Origin: an uncultured Lactobacillus sp.
Lineage (GTDB): Bacteria; Bacillota; Bacilli; Lactobacillales; Lactobacillaceae
DNA length: 50,113 nucleotides
Direction: 5' to 3'
Assembly (NCBI GenBank): GCA_946481335.1
Contig: CAMLMR010000003.1
Span: forward strand, 1-50,113
Each line of letters starts with the position of its first letter. Position 1 is the stretch's first letter. The notes beneath the pieces are model-generated. The model did not search any database. It worked only from the letters and a program-made list of their open reading frames with translations, and was not told the DNA's origin. Below are positions 9,332-18,484 of this stretch, one piece after another. The position numbers and the translations under genes are program-made.

Positions 9332-10546
9332 ATGATACGCAAATTCGTCGAGTATTGGCATAAGTGGCATATATCAGAGCACTTAAAAAGAATGAAATTT
9401 AATATTAATGCAATGGACTACTACATTTTTATTCCATTTCTAGTACTATCAGTAATTGGAATCATTATGGTATATTCAGCGAGTTCAAACGTTGCAACTC
9501 AAATTGGTGGGACACCAACTGGATACTTAATCAAACAAAGTATGTTTGTGGTAGTTAGTTTAGTTATTATTTTAATTTGCTTGGCTGGGAACAACCAATT
9601 CGTCAGAAAAGCTAAGTTTTTAGGGATCTTCTTTATTGTATTATTTGCTGCTTTGATTTTATTAAAGGCGTTCGGACATTCTGTTAACGGTTCTGCCGGA
9701 TGGATTCCAATTGGACCTTTGCATGTGCAACCAGCCGAAGTTGCCAAGGTTTATATTATTTTAAGAATGGCTCAATTTTTGGCTTCTAGGGAAGACAGGA
9801 TTATTAATGGTGAAAAATCAAGAACACATATCCAAGTTTTATCAATCTTCGTTATGTTGTTCCTTGTTTTTATCCAACCCGACTTGGGTGGTACCGTTAT
9901 TAACTTAGCGATTATGTTTGCCATCTTGTTTGGATCCGGAGTTAATTGGCGAGGTGCAACATTACTTACATCTGCTGGATTATTATTCGGATGGATATCA
10001 CTAAAAATATTATCCTTTGTATTTAAAGACGGAACAAGCATTTATCAAATCCAACGTATTACTGCTTACAGCAATCCATTTAAATATGCAAACGGAATTG
10101 GACAACAATTGGTTAATTCTTACTACGCATTGAGTAATGGTGGAATTTTTGGTGTCGGTTTAGGAAACAGTATTCAAAAGACTGGGTACTTACCTGAACC
10201 AAATACTGATTTTATCATGGCCATTATTGCCGAAGAATTAGGATTAATTGGGGTATTATTCATCCTATTCCTACTGCTTACAATTATTGTTAGAGCATTC
10301 CAACTTGGTATTCGTTCAAATGATACATACGATACTTTAATTTGTTATGGTGTTGGAACATACATGTTAGTTCAAGCTTACTTCAACGTTGGTGGTGTAA
10401 TTGGTTTACTACCAATCACTGGGGTTACTTTCCCATTTATTAGTTATGGGGGATCTAGTATGTTAACCTTAGCATTGTGTATTGGAATGATTTTGGTAAT
10501 TAGTGCTAAACAAAAAACTCAAAAAACTAGAAGAATCCGTTATTAA
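9332..10546 (+). CDS. ftsW: Septal peptidoglycan glycosyltransferase FtsW
   Basis: SEDS-family polytopic membrane protein that polymerises lipid II at the division septum with its partner class b PBP. There are about ten membrane segments in 404 residues. Conserved pieces include VYSASSN in the first helix, the catalytic-loop region QPAEVAK, the QPDLG segment, NTDFIMAIIAEELG and the C-terminal FPFISYGGSS. RodA shares these motifs. FtsW is chosen because the gene lies between typA and ylbG-rsmD-coaD, as in other lactobacilli. It starts a tightly spaced operon. Confidence 0.9.
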   Translation: MIRKFVEYWHKWHISEHLKRMKFNINAMDYYIFIPFLVLSVIGIIMVYSASSNVATQIGGTPTGYLIKQSMFVVVSLVIILICLAGNNQFVRKAKFLGIFFIVLFAALILLKAFGHSVNGSAGWIPIGPLHVQPAEVAKVYIILRMAQFLASREDRIINGEKSRTHIQVLSIFVMLFLVFIQPDLGGTVINLAIMFAILFGSGVNWRGATLLTSAGLLFGWISLKILSFVFKDGTSIYQIQRITAYSNPFKYANGIGQQLVNSYYALSNGGIFGVGLGNSIQKTGYLPEPNTDFIMAIIAEELGLIGVLFILFLLLTIIVRAFQLGIRSNDTYDTLICYGVGTYMLVQAYFNVGGVIGLLPITGVTFPFISYGGSSMLTLALCIGMILVISAKQKTQKTRRIRY

Positions 10547-10561
10547 AGTGGAGGGAATTTT

Positions 10562-10840
10562 TTGACAGATACAATCGAAAACAGAAAAAGCCTAATTGTT
10601 TATGTATACTCGACTAAACAAGTCAGACAACTAAAGAAGTATGGCTTAATATATTATGTCTCACAAAAAATGCACTACGTAGTTATGTATGTAAATGCTG
10701 ATAACTACGATTGGATTAAAGAAAAAATAAGTAGTTTAAAAATTGTTAAAAAAATTGAAGAAACACCTTACGAACAACTTTCCAGTGAACTATCACTAGA
10801 AGGTGACTTCGAAGATGTTGACGATGATGAAGATTATTAA
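10562..10840 (+). CDS. ylbG: YlbG family protein (DUF2129/UPF0298)
   Basis: A 92-residue cytosolic protein of unknown function, conserved across Bacillota next to rsmD (ylbH) and coaD. The beta-rich core (SLIVYVYSTKQVRQLKKYG, KMHYVVMYVN) and the acidic tail are family features. The TTG start is preceded by GGAGG at a seven-base gap. It sits 15 bases after ftsW and 13 before rsmD, so it is cotranscribed with both. Confidence 0.88.
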   Translation: MTDTIENRKSLIVYVYSTKQVRQLKKYGLIYYVSQKMHYVVMYVNADNYDWIKEKISSLKIVKKIEETPYEQLSSELSLEGDFEDVDDDEDY

Positions 10841-10853
10841 GGAGTTTGGATAA

Positions 10854-11411
10854 ATGAGAGTTGTTTCAGGTAAATTTGGTAGTCGAACCCTTAAACCTGT
10901 GCCAGGTAGTAAGACAAGACCAACAACCGATAAAGTGAAAGAATCCTTATTCAATATGATTGGCCCATTTTTCAATGGTGGGTCATTTTTAGATTTATAT
11001 GCAGGTTCTGGTTCAGTTGCAATCGAAGCAGTATCTAGAGGAATCGAAAGTGCTGTGTTGGTAGATCACCAATATCTTGCAATCAAGACCATTAAAGAAA
11101 ACGTTAAAATGACCAAGGAAATGGATGCCTTCAGAATTTATAAGATGGATTCTGACATGGCGCTAAATCGTTTTGCCGACCAAAATGACAAGTTTGACTA
11201 CATTTTCTTGGATCCACCTTACAAAGACCAAAAGATGGTCGACCAACTACACGTTATTAAAGAAAAGGACTTACTTAATGATGATGGAATTGTCATTTGC
11301 GAAACTGATGATAACGTTGTTCTACAAGACGATGTAGAAGGCTATGATATGGTCAAACAAAAGAAGTACGGAATTACAATTATTTCTATTTACAGAATAA
11401 AGAGGGGATAG
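10854..11411 (+). CDS. rsmD: 16S rRNA (guanine966-N2)-methyltransferase
   Basis: SAM-dependent enzyme that methylates G966 of 16S rRNA during 30S assembly. The N-terminal MRVVSGKFGSRTLK and TRPTTDKVKESLFN are signature stretches. The SAM-binding loop is DLYAGSGSVAIEA (47-59) and the catalytic N-methyltransferase motif is DPPY at 120-123. Length 185 is typical. GGAG lies before the ATG, and coaD begins two bases after its stop, so the two are probably coupled. Confidence 0.96.
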   Translation: MRVVSGKFGSRTLKPVPGSKTRPTTDKVKESLFNMIGPFFNGGSFLDLYAGSGSVAIEAVSRGIESAVLVDHQYLAIKTIKENVKMTKEMDAFRIYKMDSDMALNRFADQNDKFDYIFLDPPYKDQKMVDQLHVIKEKDLLNDDGIVICETDDNVVLQDDVEGYDMVKQKKYGITIISIYRIKRG

Positions 11412-11413
11412 TT

Positions 11414-11890
11414 ATGGCGAAAGCAATCTTCCCAGGAAGCTTCGATCCATTGACTAAGGGCCATCTTGATTTAATCAAGCGTGCTAGTAAGATGTTCGAT
11501 GAGGTCGTTGTTACTGTGGCGAAAAACACCAGTAAAAACGGTGTCTTTAGTTATGATGAAAGAATGAGTTTAATTAAACCCAACATTGATGGAATTAAAA
11601 ACGTATCAGTGACTTCTGCAGATGGTTTAACAGTTGACCTTGCCAAACAGGTTGGTGCAACTGTGATTGTTAGAGGCCTTCGTAATTCTAGTGATTTTAA
11701 TGCAGAAAGCTCAATTGCATCAATGAACTACAATTTAGATAACGAAATTGAATCGGTTTTTCTGATTACGCGACCAGAATTTCAATCCGTTTCATCTAGT
11801 TTAATAAAAGAAATTGCTCATTTTGGCGGAGATATTACGCCTTATGTACCACAAAACGTTGCTACGGCATTGAAAGAGAAGTTAAGTTAA
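11414..11890 (+). CDS. coaD: Phosphopantetheine adenylyltransferase
   Basis: Fourth step of coenzyme A synthesis: it joins ATP and 4'-phosphopantetheine to give dephospho-CoA. This nucleotidyltransferase-fold protein has PGSFDPLTKGH at 7-17 (T/HxGH motif), the VIVRGLRNSSDF substrate loop, and SVSSSLIKE near the C-terminus. Length 158 is standard for the hexameric enzyme. Its TAA overlaps the ATG of the downstream protease by one base. Confidence 0.97.
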   Translation: MAKAIFPGSFDPLTKGHLDLIKRASKMFDEVVVTVAKNTSKNGVFSYDERMSLIKPNIDGIKNVSVTSADGLTVDLAKQVGATVIVRGLRNSSDFNAESSIASMNYNLDNEIESVFLITRPEFQSVSSSLIKEIAHFGGDITPYVPQNVATALKEKLS

Positions 11891-12945
11891 TGTTTAAGAA
11901 TAAAGGACGGAATAAAATAATCTCATTCTTTGTGGCTGTTGCTGCACTGGCGATTATTATTAATATTCCATTTCTACCAAAATATATTGAAAGTCCTGGA
12001 ACAGCCCCTAATTTAAAACCAGTTGTTTCGATTAAAGGACACAAGGATAAGTTTAAAGGTAAATTCATGTTTACCACGGTTAGTGAATCACAAGCATCCA
12101 TCGCTTCATATGTTGTCGCTAAGTTTAATCCACACCAATCAATTGAAAGCGTTAGTGATGTGACCGGTAACCAAGATCAACAAAGTTACATCAACTTGCA
12201 AAATGTTTATATGGAAAGTGCGATTAACAATGCGATTTATAATGCATTTCATTATGCCAAAAAAGATGTACAGATGAAATATCGTGGCATCTACGTGCTA
12301 GCTGTTGATAGTAAGTCTAACTTCTATAATCAGGTAAAAGCTGGGGATTCAATTGTTTCTTTGAATGGGCATAAATTTAAGAGTTCGACTCAGTTTAGAA
12401 ACTATGTGAAGTCCAAGAAGATTGGTTCTAAGATGACTTTGACGGTTTACCGTAATAAGAAGAAAATTCAAATTACTAGAAAACTATATAAGTTAGCTGG
12501 TACCAACCAAGCTGGAATTGGAATTATTTTGTCTGATGATAATCAGGTTGCTACTAGGATTCCAATTGATGTTAACCCGGGTGAAGTGGGTGGACCATCT
12601 GCTGGATTGATGTTCTCACTTCAAATCTATGGTCAACTAACTCAAAAAGATATTAGACATTCACAAAACATTGCTGGAACTGGAACAATTGATGAAAATG
12701 GTAACGTTGGTGAAATTGGTGGGATTGATAAAAAGATTATCGCTGCCAGAGACGCAGGTGCCAAGTATTTCTTAGCACCATACGTAAAACCAACCAAAGA
12801 AGTTCTTAAGTATGAAGATCAACATATGACTAACTACCAACTAGCTGTTAAGACAGCAAAGAAGTATGCACCAAACATGAAGGTTATCCCGGTAACTTCA
12901 TTCAATGATGCTTTAAATGCATTGAAAAAAATAAAAGGAATGTAA
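11890..12945 (+). CDS. SepM/YlbL-type membrane PDZ-Lon serine protease
   Basis: Membrane-anchored extracytoplasmic protease, 351 residues. One N-terminal transmembrane segment (about 11-31) is followed by a PDZ domain (about 125-200: IYVLAVDSKS, VKAGDSIVSLNG) and a Lon-type proteolytic domain. The catalytic serine lies in GGPSAG and the lysine in GGIDKK, so it looks active. Family members cleave competence pheromone in streptococci (SepM) and take part in membrane proteolysis in Bacillus (YlbL); the substrate here is unknown. It overlaps coaD by one base, and its stop lies inside a terminator. Confidence 0.92.
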   Translation: MFKNKGRNKIISFFVAVAALAIIINIPFLPKYIESPGTAPNLKPVVSIKGHKDKFKGKFMFTTVSESQASIASYVVAKFNPHQSIESVSDVTGNQDQQSYINLQNVYMESAINNAIYNAFHYAKKDVQMKYRGIYVLAVDSKSNFYNQVKAGDSIVSLNGHKFKSSTQFRNYVKSKKIGSKMTLTVYRNKKKIQITRKLYKLAGTNQAGIGIILSDDNQVATRIPIDVNPGEVGGPSAGLMFSLQIYGQLTQKDIRHSQNIAGTGTIDENGNVGEIGGIDKKIIAARDAGAKYFLAPYVKPTKEVLKYEDQHMTNYQLAVKTAKKYAPNMKVIPVTSFNDALNALKKIKGM

Positions 12946-12969
12946 TTGAATCAATTACATTCCTTTTTT
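12933..12969 (+). terminator. Strong terminator spanning the stop of the PDZ-Lon protease gene
   Basis: Fifteen-base arms (12933-12947 and 12953-12967), a five-base loop and a six-T run. It separates the ftsW-to-protease unit from comEA. Confidence 0.88.
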
Positions 12970-12998
12970 CGTATCTAAGTTTTAGAAAGGAGGAAACG

Positions 12999-13664
12999 GT
13001 GAATAAGATATTAGATTTTTCAACGCAGATAAAAGAAATTATTGACGAACATGCATATAAAATTTTGATTGGGTTGTTATTAATCGCATTTAGTCTAGGT
13101 TTGGTAATTATTTTAATCATGAATCAAAACAGCAATGACGCTAATAACACGGCAACCGATTATTCTGAACAGAGCAGTTCGACGGTAACATCTTCATCAA
13201 CTAAAAATTATAGTGGTACTACTAAGGATTTATACATTGATGTTAAGGGTGAAGTGAAACATCCTGGAGTATATCGAATTGAATCGAATAGTCGTGTCAC
13301 TGATGTGATTAAAGAAGCAGGTGGATTTAAATCAGATGCTGATGAACAAAATGTTAATCTAGCCAAAGTATTAAATGATCAAGATGTCGTTGTTGTTAAT
13401 AAAAAGGGAGATGCCGGTAGTTCTTCGTTTTCAAGTTCAAGTAATACGACCGTTAGTAGTTCTTCTAATAGCGTTAAAGTTAATTTAAATACAGCTGATG
13501 TGAATGAATTGCAAAAGCTCAATCGAGTGGGCGAAAAAAAAGCCCAAAAGATAATTGATTATCGTAACCAGCACAATGGATTTCACTCGATAGAAGAAAT
13601 AAAACAGGTTAGTGGATTTGGTGATAAAACATTTGAAAGATTAAAAGATTCTTTAGAAGTGTAA
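12999..13664 (+). CDS. comEA: Competence protein ComEA (DNA receptor)
   Basis: Surface DNA-binding receptor of the transformation machinery, which hands DNA to the ComEC channel. Residues 25-45 form one membrane anchor. A Ser/Thr-rich linker leads to a SLBB-like domain (about 76-130), a second Ser-rich linker, and a helix-hairpin-helix DNA-binding domain from about 158 (VNLNTADVNELQ, KAQKIIDYR, VSGFGDKT). At 221 residues it is full length with no damage. The GTG start follows AAAGGAGG. No clear promoter is visible in the 30 bases after the preceding terminator. Confidence 0.94.
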   Translation: MNKILDFSTQIKEIIDEHAYKILIGLLLIAFSLGLVIILIMNQNSNDANNTATDYSEQSSSTVTSSSTKNYSGTTKDLYIDVKGEVKHPGVYRIESNSRVTDVIKEAGGFKSDADEQNVNLAKVLNDQDVVVVNKKGDAGSSSFSSSSNTTVSSSSNSVKVNLNTADVNELQKLNRVGEKKAQKIIDYRNQHNGFHSIEEIKQVSGFGDKTFERLKDSLEV

Positions 13665-13710
13665 TGTTTGCTATACTATGAATAGTAGTAAAAGAGGGAG
13701 AGTATTAATT

Positions 13711-14190
13711 ATGACAAAACACAGAATTCCATGGGATCAATATTTCATGCTACAAGCTGTTTTACTTTCAACACGTGGAACCTGTAATCGATTATCCGTT
13801 GGTGCCACCATTGTAAGAGATAAACGTATTATCGCTGGTGGATACAACGGATCCGTTGCAGGAGACGAACACTGTATCGATGTCGGATGTTACATGAGAG
13901 ATGGCCATTGTTTGAGAACGATTCATGCCGAAATGAATGCCATTTCTCAATGTGCTAAATTTGGTGAATCAACTGATGGTTCAGAAATTTATGTAACTGA
14001 TTTTCCATGCCTTCCTTGTACTAAGGTATTATTACAGGCTGGAATCAAAAAGATTAACTACTTAAGAAACTACCACAATGATGAATATGCATTGTCATTA
14101 ATTAAACAAAATAACGTCGAATTAAATCAAGTTATCCTGGACGAAGAAACAATTAAACAAATTGAATTTAGCTCTTATTTACCAAAATAA
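13711..14190 (+). CDS. comEB: dCMP deaminase family protein ComEB
   Basis: Zinc-dependent deoxycytidylate deaminase homologue (dCMP to dUMP), by habit encoded in the late competence operon. It is not needed for transformation where tested in Bacillus. The catalytic HAE is at 72-74 and the zinc cysteines are in PCLPC (100, 103); the additional Cys/His cluster near 55-67 fits dCMP deaminases. I chose ATG 13711, preceded by AGAGGGAG (159 residues); an in-frame ATG at 13678 lacks a ribosome site. comEC continues in the same frame immediately after its stop. Confidence 0.94.
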   Translation: MTKHRIPWDQYFMLQAVLLSTRGTCNRLSVGATIVRDKRIIAGGYNGSVAGDEHCIDVGCYMRDGHCLRTIHAEMNAISQCAKFGESTDGSEIYVTDFPCLPCTKVLLQAGIKKINYLRNYHNDEYALSLIKQNNVELNQVILDEETIKQIEFSSYLPK

Positions 14191-14271
14191 ATTAATAATT
14201 TATATATATTTCCAGCTGTTTCAGTTGGAATATTAAGCATTATTTTCTTTGGTGATTTAAAGTTTGGCCTA

Positions 14272-16407
14272 TTGCTTTTTTGCCTTTGGATGATTAGAAT
14301 CGTTCGATTAAAAAGCGCGTTAGTATTAAAAATAACCACCATTTTGGTGGTTATTTTTTGTTTGGTTTACTGGTTTAGATGTAAACAAAATCATGATAAT
14401 CAGATTAAAGATCATCAATCAGTGACAACAAGCGTCTTGATTTATCCAGATAATATTAAGTATAGTGATGATTCATTTTATGGAATTGGTAAAGATATTA
14501 ATACAAATAGCAAGATAATGGTTTACGGAAATGATGCCGCTAAGGTTAAAAATTATTCCAAGCCAATTATTATGCATGTTTCTGGAACTGTTCAGCCATT
14601 TGATGAGACCAGAAACTTTAATCAGTTCGATGCCAAGGAATACTACGAAAGTATGGGTGTTTACAGCCGATTGACGGTTAAACAGTTTAACGGGATTCAG
14701 GTTAAAAATCATTTCTCAATCGTTGATATCCTTCATTATTTTAGGATGATGATGCTGAATTACACAAATCAATTACCGCATCCCTTGAATCTCTATGCCA
14801 GTAGTCTTTTTCTAGGCGTCATGGATAACTCCTTCAATGATGAACTATCGGGTGTTAAAACATTGGGACTCATTCATTTGTTTAGCATCTCAGGATTACA
14901 TGTCTTTTATATTGTTAATTTGTTAAGGATGATATTAGGGATATTTCACGTGACCAGAGAAAAGATCAGATGGATTACACTGATATTTTTACCAACATAC
15001 TTTGTGATTGCTGGATCATCAATTGGATTGATGCGGTCGATATTAACAGTTGAAATTGGCATTGTCGCTTTAATGATGAAGAAAAGATTGACGGGATTAG
15101 ATGTATTTGCCATTACCTTAATGTTAAATCTGATGATTGAACCGGAGATGCTATTACAGTTTGGTTCCCAATTAAGTTATGCGTTGGCATTTGGTTTGAT
15201 TTATACCAACAAGATGAAACCACTAAAACAAACGATAATGATGAATATGGTCAGTTTGCCGTTTATCATTTATAAACTATTTCAATGGCACGCACTGACG
15301 ATGTTGGCCAACTATCTGGTAATTCCGATTTTTTCAACAGTAATTATGCCGTTGATATTAATTGCGGTAGTGGCATATCCAATTGCTGGCTGGTTTGGAA
15401 ATATGGTAGCGATAGCACTAAATGTTTTTGATGTTTCGGTTAATTGGTTGGGGCAATTACCAGGACAAATTAATTTTGGCAAACCCAATTTGTATATCGC
15501 CACGCTTCTTTTAATGATGACGCTACTCGTAATTGATAGGGTTAATTTTAAAAGGTTGGGGATGCTGTTATGTATGTATTTCTTAGTGTTTATGTACATT
15601 CACTATCCACTTCAGGGTGAAGTATCGTTTTTTGACGTTGGCCAGGGAGATAGTATTTTGATTCGAGAACCATTTAATCGATCCATTACCATGATTGATA
15701 CGGGTGGCAAACTACAATTTGGTCAGCACCCAAGTGGTAAGGTGAACTATCAGGCCGAAAAGACGTCAATCAATTATTTGAAGAGTATTGGTATCAGCCA
15801 TATCGACAATTTAGTATTAAGTCACCAAGATGCTGATCATACAGGGGATGTTCCCGCAATCTTATCGGATTTAAAGGTAGATCGAATCATTGTCGGTGAT
15901 GGTTTGCAGAATAATCCATCGATAATGAGAAAAATAAGTCCTTATTTGAATAAAACAAAACTAGTGTTGATTAAGGCAAACCAAAGAATACCTGATTTTC
16001 CGTTTAACATTTATCATCCGTTTGAAAGTGGGCTTGGTAAAAACGAAGACTCAGTCGTCTTGGGAACAACTCAAGGCAATCGCAGCTGGTTATTTATGGG
16101 TGACTTACCATCAAGTGGTGAGGAAGATATCATGAAAACTTATCCAATGCTAAAAGCAGATTATTTAAAACTGGGTCATCATGGCAGCGATACCTCCAGC
16201 AGTGATGCATTTTTAAAGTTTATCCATCCCAAAATTTCAATTATCTCCGCTGGTAGGAACAATCGATATCACCATCCAAGTGTTGCAACGCTTGAAAGAT
16301 TAAAGGATAATAATTTATCATACGTGAACACACAAAAACAAGGTATGATATCATATAAATATGGATTATTAGGAAATCACTGGATATTTAAATTGCAAGG
16401 GGAATAG
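14272..16407 (+). CDS. comEC: DNA-uptake channel ComEC/Rec2
   Basis: Polytopic membrane channel that carries single-stranded DNA into the cell. It has a soluble N-terminal domain, a Competence domain of several helices (SLFLGVMDN, HLFSISGLHVF, GSSIGLMRS) and a C-terminal metallo-beta-lactamase-like domain with FFDVGQGDSI, SHQDADHTGD and LGHHGSDTS. All motifs are intact. The start is uncertain: TTG 14272 has no good ribosome site, while the same frame is open back to 14191, directly after the comEB stop, and encodes a plausible first helix (NNLYIFPAVSVGILSIIFF) without ATG, GTG or TTG. The true start may be an ATT or ATA in 14191-14242. Confidence 0.9.
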   Translation: MLFCLWMIRIVRLKSALVLKITTILVVIFCLVYWFRCKQNHDNQIKDHQSVTTSVLIYPDNIKYSDDSFYGIGKDINTNSKIMVYGNDAAKVKNYSKPIIMHVSGTVQPFDETRNFNQFDAKEYYESMGVYSRLTVKQFNGIQVKNHFSIVDILHYFRMMMLNYTNQLPHPLNLYASSLFLGVMDNSFNDELSGVKTLGLIHLFSISGLHVFYIVNLLRMILGIFHVTREKIRWITLIFLPTYFVIAGSSIGLMRSILTVEIGIVALMMKKRLTGLDVFAITLMLNLMIEPEMLLQFGSQLSYALAFGLIYTNKMKPLKQTIMMNMVSLPFIIYKLFQWHALTMLANYLVIPIFSTVIMPLILIAVVAYPIAGWFGNMVAIALNVFDVSVNWLGQLPGQINFGKPNLYIATLLLMMTLLVIDRVNFKRLGMLLCMYFLVFMYIHYPLQGEVSFFDVGQGDSILIREPFNRSITMIDTGGKLQFGQHPSGKVNYQAEKTSINYLKSIGISHIDNLVLSHQDADHTGDVPAILSDLKVDRIIVGDGLQNNPSIMRKISPYLNKTKLVLIKANQRIPDFPFNIYHPFESGLGKNEDSVVLGTTQGNRSWLFMGDLPSSGEEDIMKTYPMLKADYLKLGHHGSDTSSSDAFLKFIHPKISIISAGRNNRYHHPSVATLERLKDNNLSYVNTQKQGMISYKYGLLGNHWIFKLQGE

Positions 16408-16409
16408 TA

Positions 16410-17438
16410 ATGAAAGTAAATGAACTATTAACACAAATTAAAAACAATAATATTAACCCAATATATCTAGTGTTAGGTAAAGAAGATTATTTAATTAACG
16501 AAATTAAAAAGCACTTTGTGGAATTGATTCCAGAAGAAGAAAGAACAATGAACTTCGCTAGTTATGATATGGAAAGTCAAAACATCGCCACTGCGGTAGG
16601 AGATGCTGAGAGTTTACCATTCTTTGGTGAAAAGCGATTGGTTGTTGTAAACAATCCTTACTTTTTAACCGGTGAACGTAGCAAGTCGACTCTAGATCAT
16701 GACATTGATAGCTTTATTGAATATGTTAATCATCCGGTTGATAGCACAGTTATGGTTATCATGGCACCATACGGTAAACTAGATTCACGTAAAAAGGTTA
16801 CTAAGCAGTTGAAAAACAATGCGGAAGTGATTGATTTAACTAAACTAGATGATCGTGCCATCCAATCATACGTTGCTAACAACATTAAGAGTAATGGTTA
16901 TACGGTAGAAGGGGATGCTTTGCAAGAATTACTAGGTAGAGTATCTAATGATTTATCATCAGCGATGAATGAACTACCAAAGTTGTTCCTCTACTGTCAA
17001 AAGGATAAGGTCATTACCAAAGAGAGCATCGATAGTTTGGTTGCAAAGTCATTAGACCAAAATGTTTTTGATTTAATCGACTATGTGATGAAAAAAGATT
17101 CAAAGAACGCAATCGATTTATATCGTAATCTAATCGTAGAAGATCAAGAACCATTACAAATCAATGCTGTCTTGTTATCACAGTTTAGACTATTACTACA
17201 GGTAAATGTTTTAAGTCGAAAGGGATACAGCCAAGGAAACATTGCAGAAAAACTAAAGGTGCATCCATTTAGAGTGAAGTTAGCAATGCAAAATGTTCGT
17301 AAATATCAATTTAGTAGCTTGAGGGATGCTTATTTAGGATTAGTTGATGTTGAGGAAAAACTTAAATCAACACCTGAATCACCAGAACTACTATTCCAAA
17401 TGTTTACTTTGAAATTTGTCGACAATCAAATTGGATAA
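16410..17438 (+). CDS. holA: DNA polymerase III delta subunit
   Basis: Clamp-loader subunit that opens the beta sliding clamp. The 342-residue protein has the N-terminal YLVLGKEDYLINE, the family arginine/acidic pattern and the three-domain layout. The position between comEC and rpsT is a hallmark of Bacillota. AAGGGG lies before the ATG, two bases after the comEC stop, so it is read from the com transcript or an internal promoter. The N-terminal Walker-like region is degenerate, as normal for delta. Confidence 0.95.
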   Translation: MKVNELLTQIKNNNINPIYLVLGKEDYLINEIKKHFVELIPEEERTMNFASYDMESQNIATAVGDAESLPFFGEKRLVVVNNPYFLTGERSKSTLDHDIDSFIEYVNHPVDSTVMVIMAPYGKLDSRKKVTKQLKNNAEVIDLTKLDDRAIQSYVANNIKSNGYTVEGDALQELLGRVSNDLSSAMNELPKLFLYCQKDKVITKESIDSLVAKSLDQNVFDLIDYVMKKDSKNAIDLYRNLIVEDQEPLQINAVLLSQFRLLLQVNVLSRKGYSQGNIAEKLKVHPFRVKLAMQNVRKYQFSSLRDAYLGLVDVEEKLKSTPESPELLFQMFTLKFVDNQIG

Positions 17439-17440
17439 AC

Positions 17441-17474
17441 AAAAAAGGACATCTCAAACGAGATGTCCTTTTTA
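17441..17474 (+). terminator. Terminator after holA
   Basis: Arms at 17442-17455 and 17460-17473 around AAAC, with a T run. It is followed at once by the rpsT terminator of the opposite strand. Confidence 0.85.
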
Positions 17475-17480
17475 GCAATA

Positions 17481-17510
17481 AAAAAAGCTCAGTTAAAACT
17501 GAGTTCTTTT
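17481..17510 (-). terminator. Terminator after rpsT
   Basis: CTCAGT (17488-17493), TAAA, ACTGAG (17498-17503). On the minus strand the hairpin is followed by a run of seven Ts. Confidence 0.75.
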
Positions 17511-17758
17511 TACTTGTTTAACTTAGCTAGACGTGATTTGTTACGTGCAGCAGTGTTAGCTTTGATTAAGCCCTTTGACTTAGCATGGTCTAATGCACTA
17601 ACAGCGTTGTTGAATAGTTCTTCACGGTTGTCAGCGTTAGCATCAGCTTTTTCAAACTTCTTAACAGCAGTTCTCATCTTGCTTAGTTGAGATGCGTTAC
17701 GTTTGTTTGCTTTTTCATTAGTTTTTACACGTTCGATAGCAGATTTAATAACAGGCAT
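17510..17758 (-). CDS. rpsT: 30S ribosomal protein S20
   Basis: Primary 16S-binding protein of the small subunit. It has 82 residues, is highly basic and helical, with family stretches [21 protein letters not shown] and [17 protein letters not shown]. The ATG at 17758 is eight bases after GGAGG; an earlier in-frame start at 17773 would fall on the ribosome site itself. Transcribed alone, divergent from rpsO, and convergent with holA across back-to-back terminators. Confidence 0.97.
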   Translation of the reverse strand: MPVIKSAIERVKTNEKANKRNASQLSKMRTAVKKFEKADANADNREELFNNAVSALDHAKSKGLIKANTAARNKSRLAKLNK

Positions 17759-17950
17759 GAAATTCACCTCCAAAAAAGTCGAATTTTATTTAAAATCCTT
17801 AAATTTCAACGACTTTTATTATACAAAAGACAACTTAAAAAAGCAATAGAATTATATAATTCGGATTTCTCCAATCACATTAATAAGGATATTACCTTGA
17901 TATTTTCAGGTATTCATAGTAGTATGATTAACGTAGTTTAAAACTACAGT

Positions 17951-18004
17951 ACCGATACTTAGTTTTGTCGCTGCTCTCATCTGGCGCTTTACTCAGTATC
18001 TGGT
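17951..18004 (+). ncRNA. Putative structured leader of rpsO (S15)
   Basis: ACCGATACT (17951-17959) pairs with AGTATC-T-GGT (17995-18004, one bulged T), enclosing a 35-base region with a smaller CGC/GCG hairpin, 30 bases before the S15 ATG. Autoregulatory mRNA leaders that mimic the 16S site are known for rpsO in several bacteria; that this one binds S15 is inference. The stem pairing is seen directly. A candidate -10 (TATGAT, 17923-17928) lies just upstream. Confidence 0.45.
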
Positions 18005-18033
18005 ATATTTACTTTTGAAAGGTGGGAAACACA

Positions 18034-18303
18034 ATGGCTCTAACACAAGCTGAAAAGAACGACATCATCAAGAAGTATGCTAGACATGATGGTGACACTG
18101 GTTCTGCTGAAGTACAAATTGCTGTACTAACTGCTGACATTAATGAAATTAATGGTCACATGAAAGAACACAAGAAGGATTTCCATTCACAACGTGGTTT
18201 GTTGAAGAAAATCGGTCACCGTCGTAACTTACTAAGATACTTACGTAACACAGATGTTCAACGTTACCGTGATTTAATCAAGAGTTTAGGTCTACGTCGT
18301 TAA
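18034..18303 (+). CDS. rpsO: 30S ribosomal protein S15
   Basis: Binds the 16S rRNA central-domain three-way junction early in 30S assembly. 89 residues, with family stretches [16 protein letters not shown] and [13 protein letters not shown] 18034 is preceded by AAAGGTGGG; an in-frame upstream codon at 18022 overlaps that ribosome site and is rejected. A candidate structured leader precedes it. It is followed by its own terminator. Confidence 0.98.
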   Translation: MALTQAEKNDIIKKYARHDGDTGSAEVQIAVLTADINEINGHMKEHKKDFHSQRGLLKKIGHRRNLLRYLRNTDVQRYRDLIKSLGLRR

Positions 18304-18310
18304 TATTTTT

Positions 18311-18347
18311 AAAATGGAACTGCTCTATGAGTGGTTCCATTTTTTTA
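18311..18347 (+). terminator. Terminator after rpsO
   Basis: Imperfect stem TGGAAC...GTTCCA with extended arms and flanking A and T runs. Confidence 0.75.
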
Positions 18348-18484
18348 TACATACATATATGCACTTATCAGTTATTATTCAATTTAAAAGTATGATACAC
18401 TATAGATAGTTAAATGAGATCGTATTGAAAATAATTATTTTATTTCATAATAAAAAATATACATAAAATTATATGAGGTGAATC

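Noticed and set aside
12966..12980. A TTCGTA element before comEA resembling a streptococcal competence (cin) box
   Set aside because: It matches only on the minus strand, pointing away from comEA, and is part of the terminator tail.
17687..17941. Plus-strand frame across the rpsT start and the rpsT-rpsO gap
   Set aside because: It overlaps rpsT on the opposite strand, has no ribosome site and its composition is that of AT-rich non-coding DNA.
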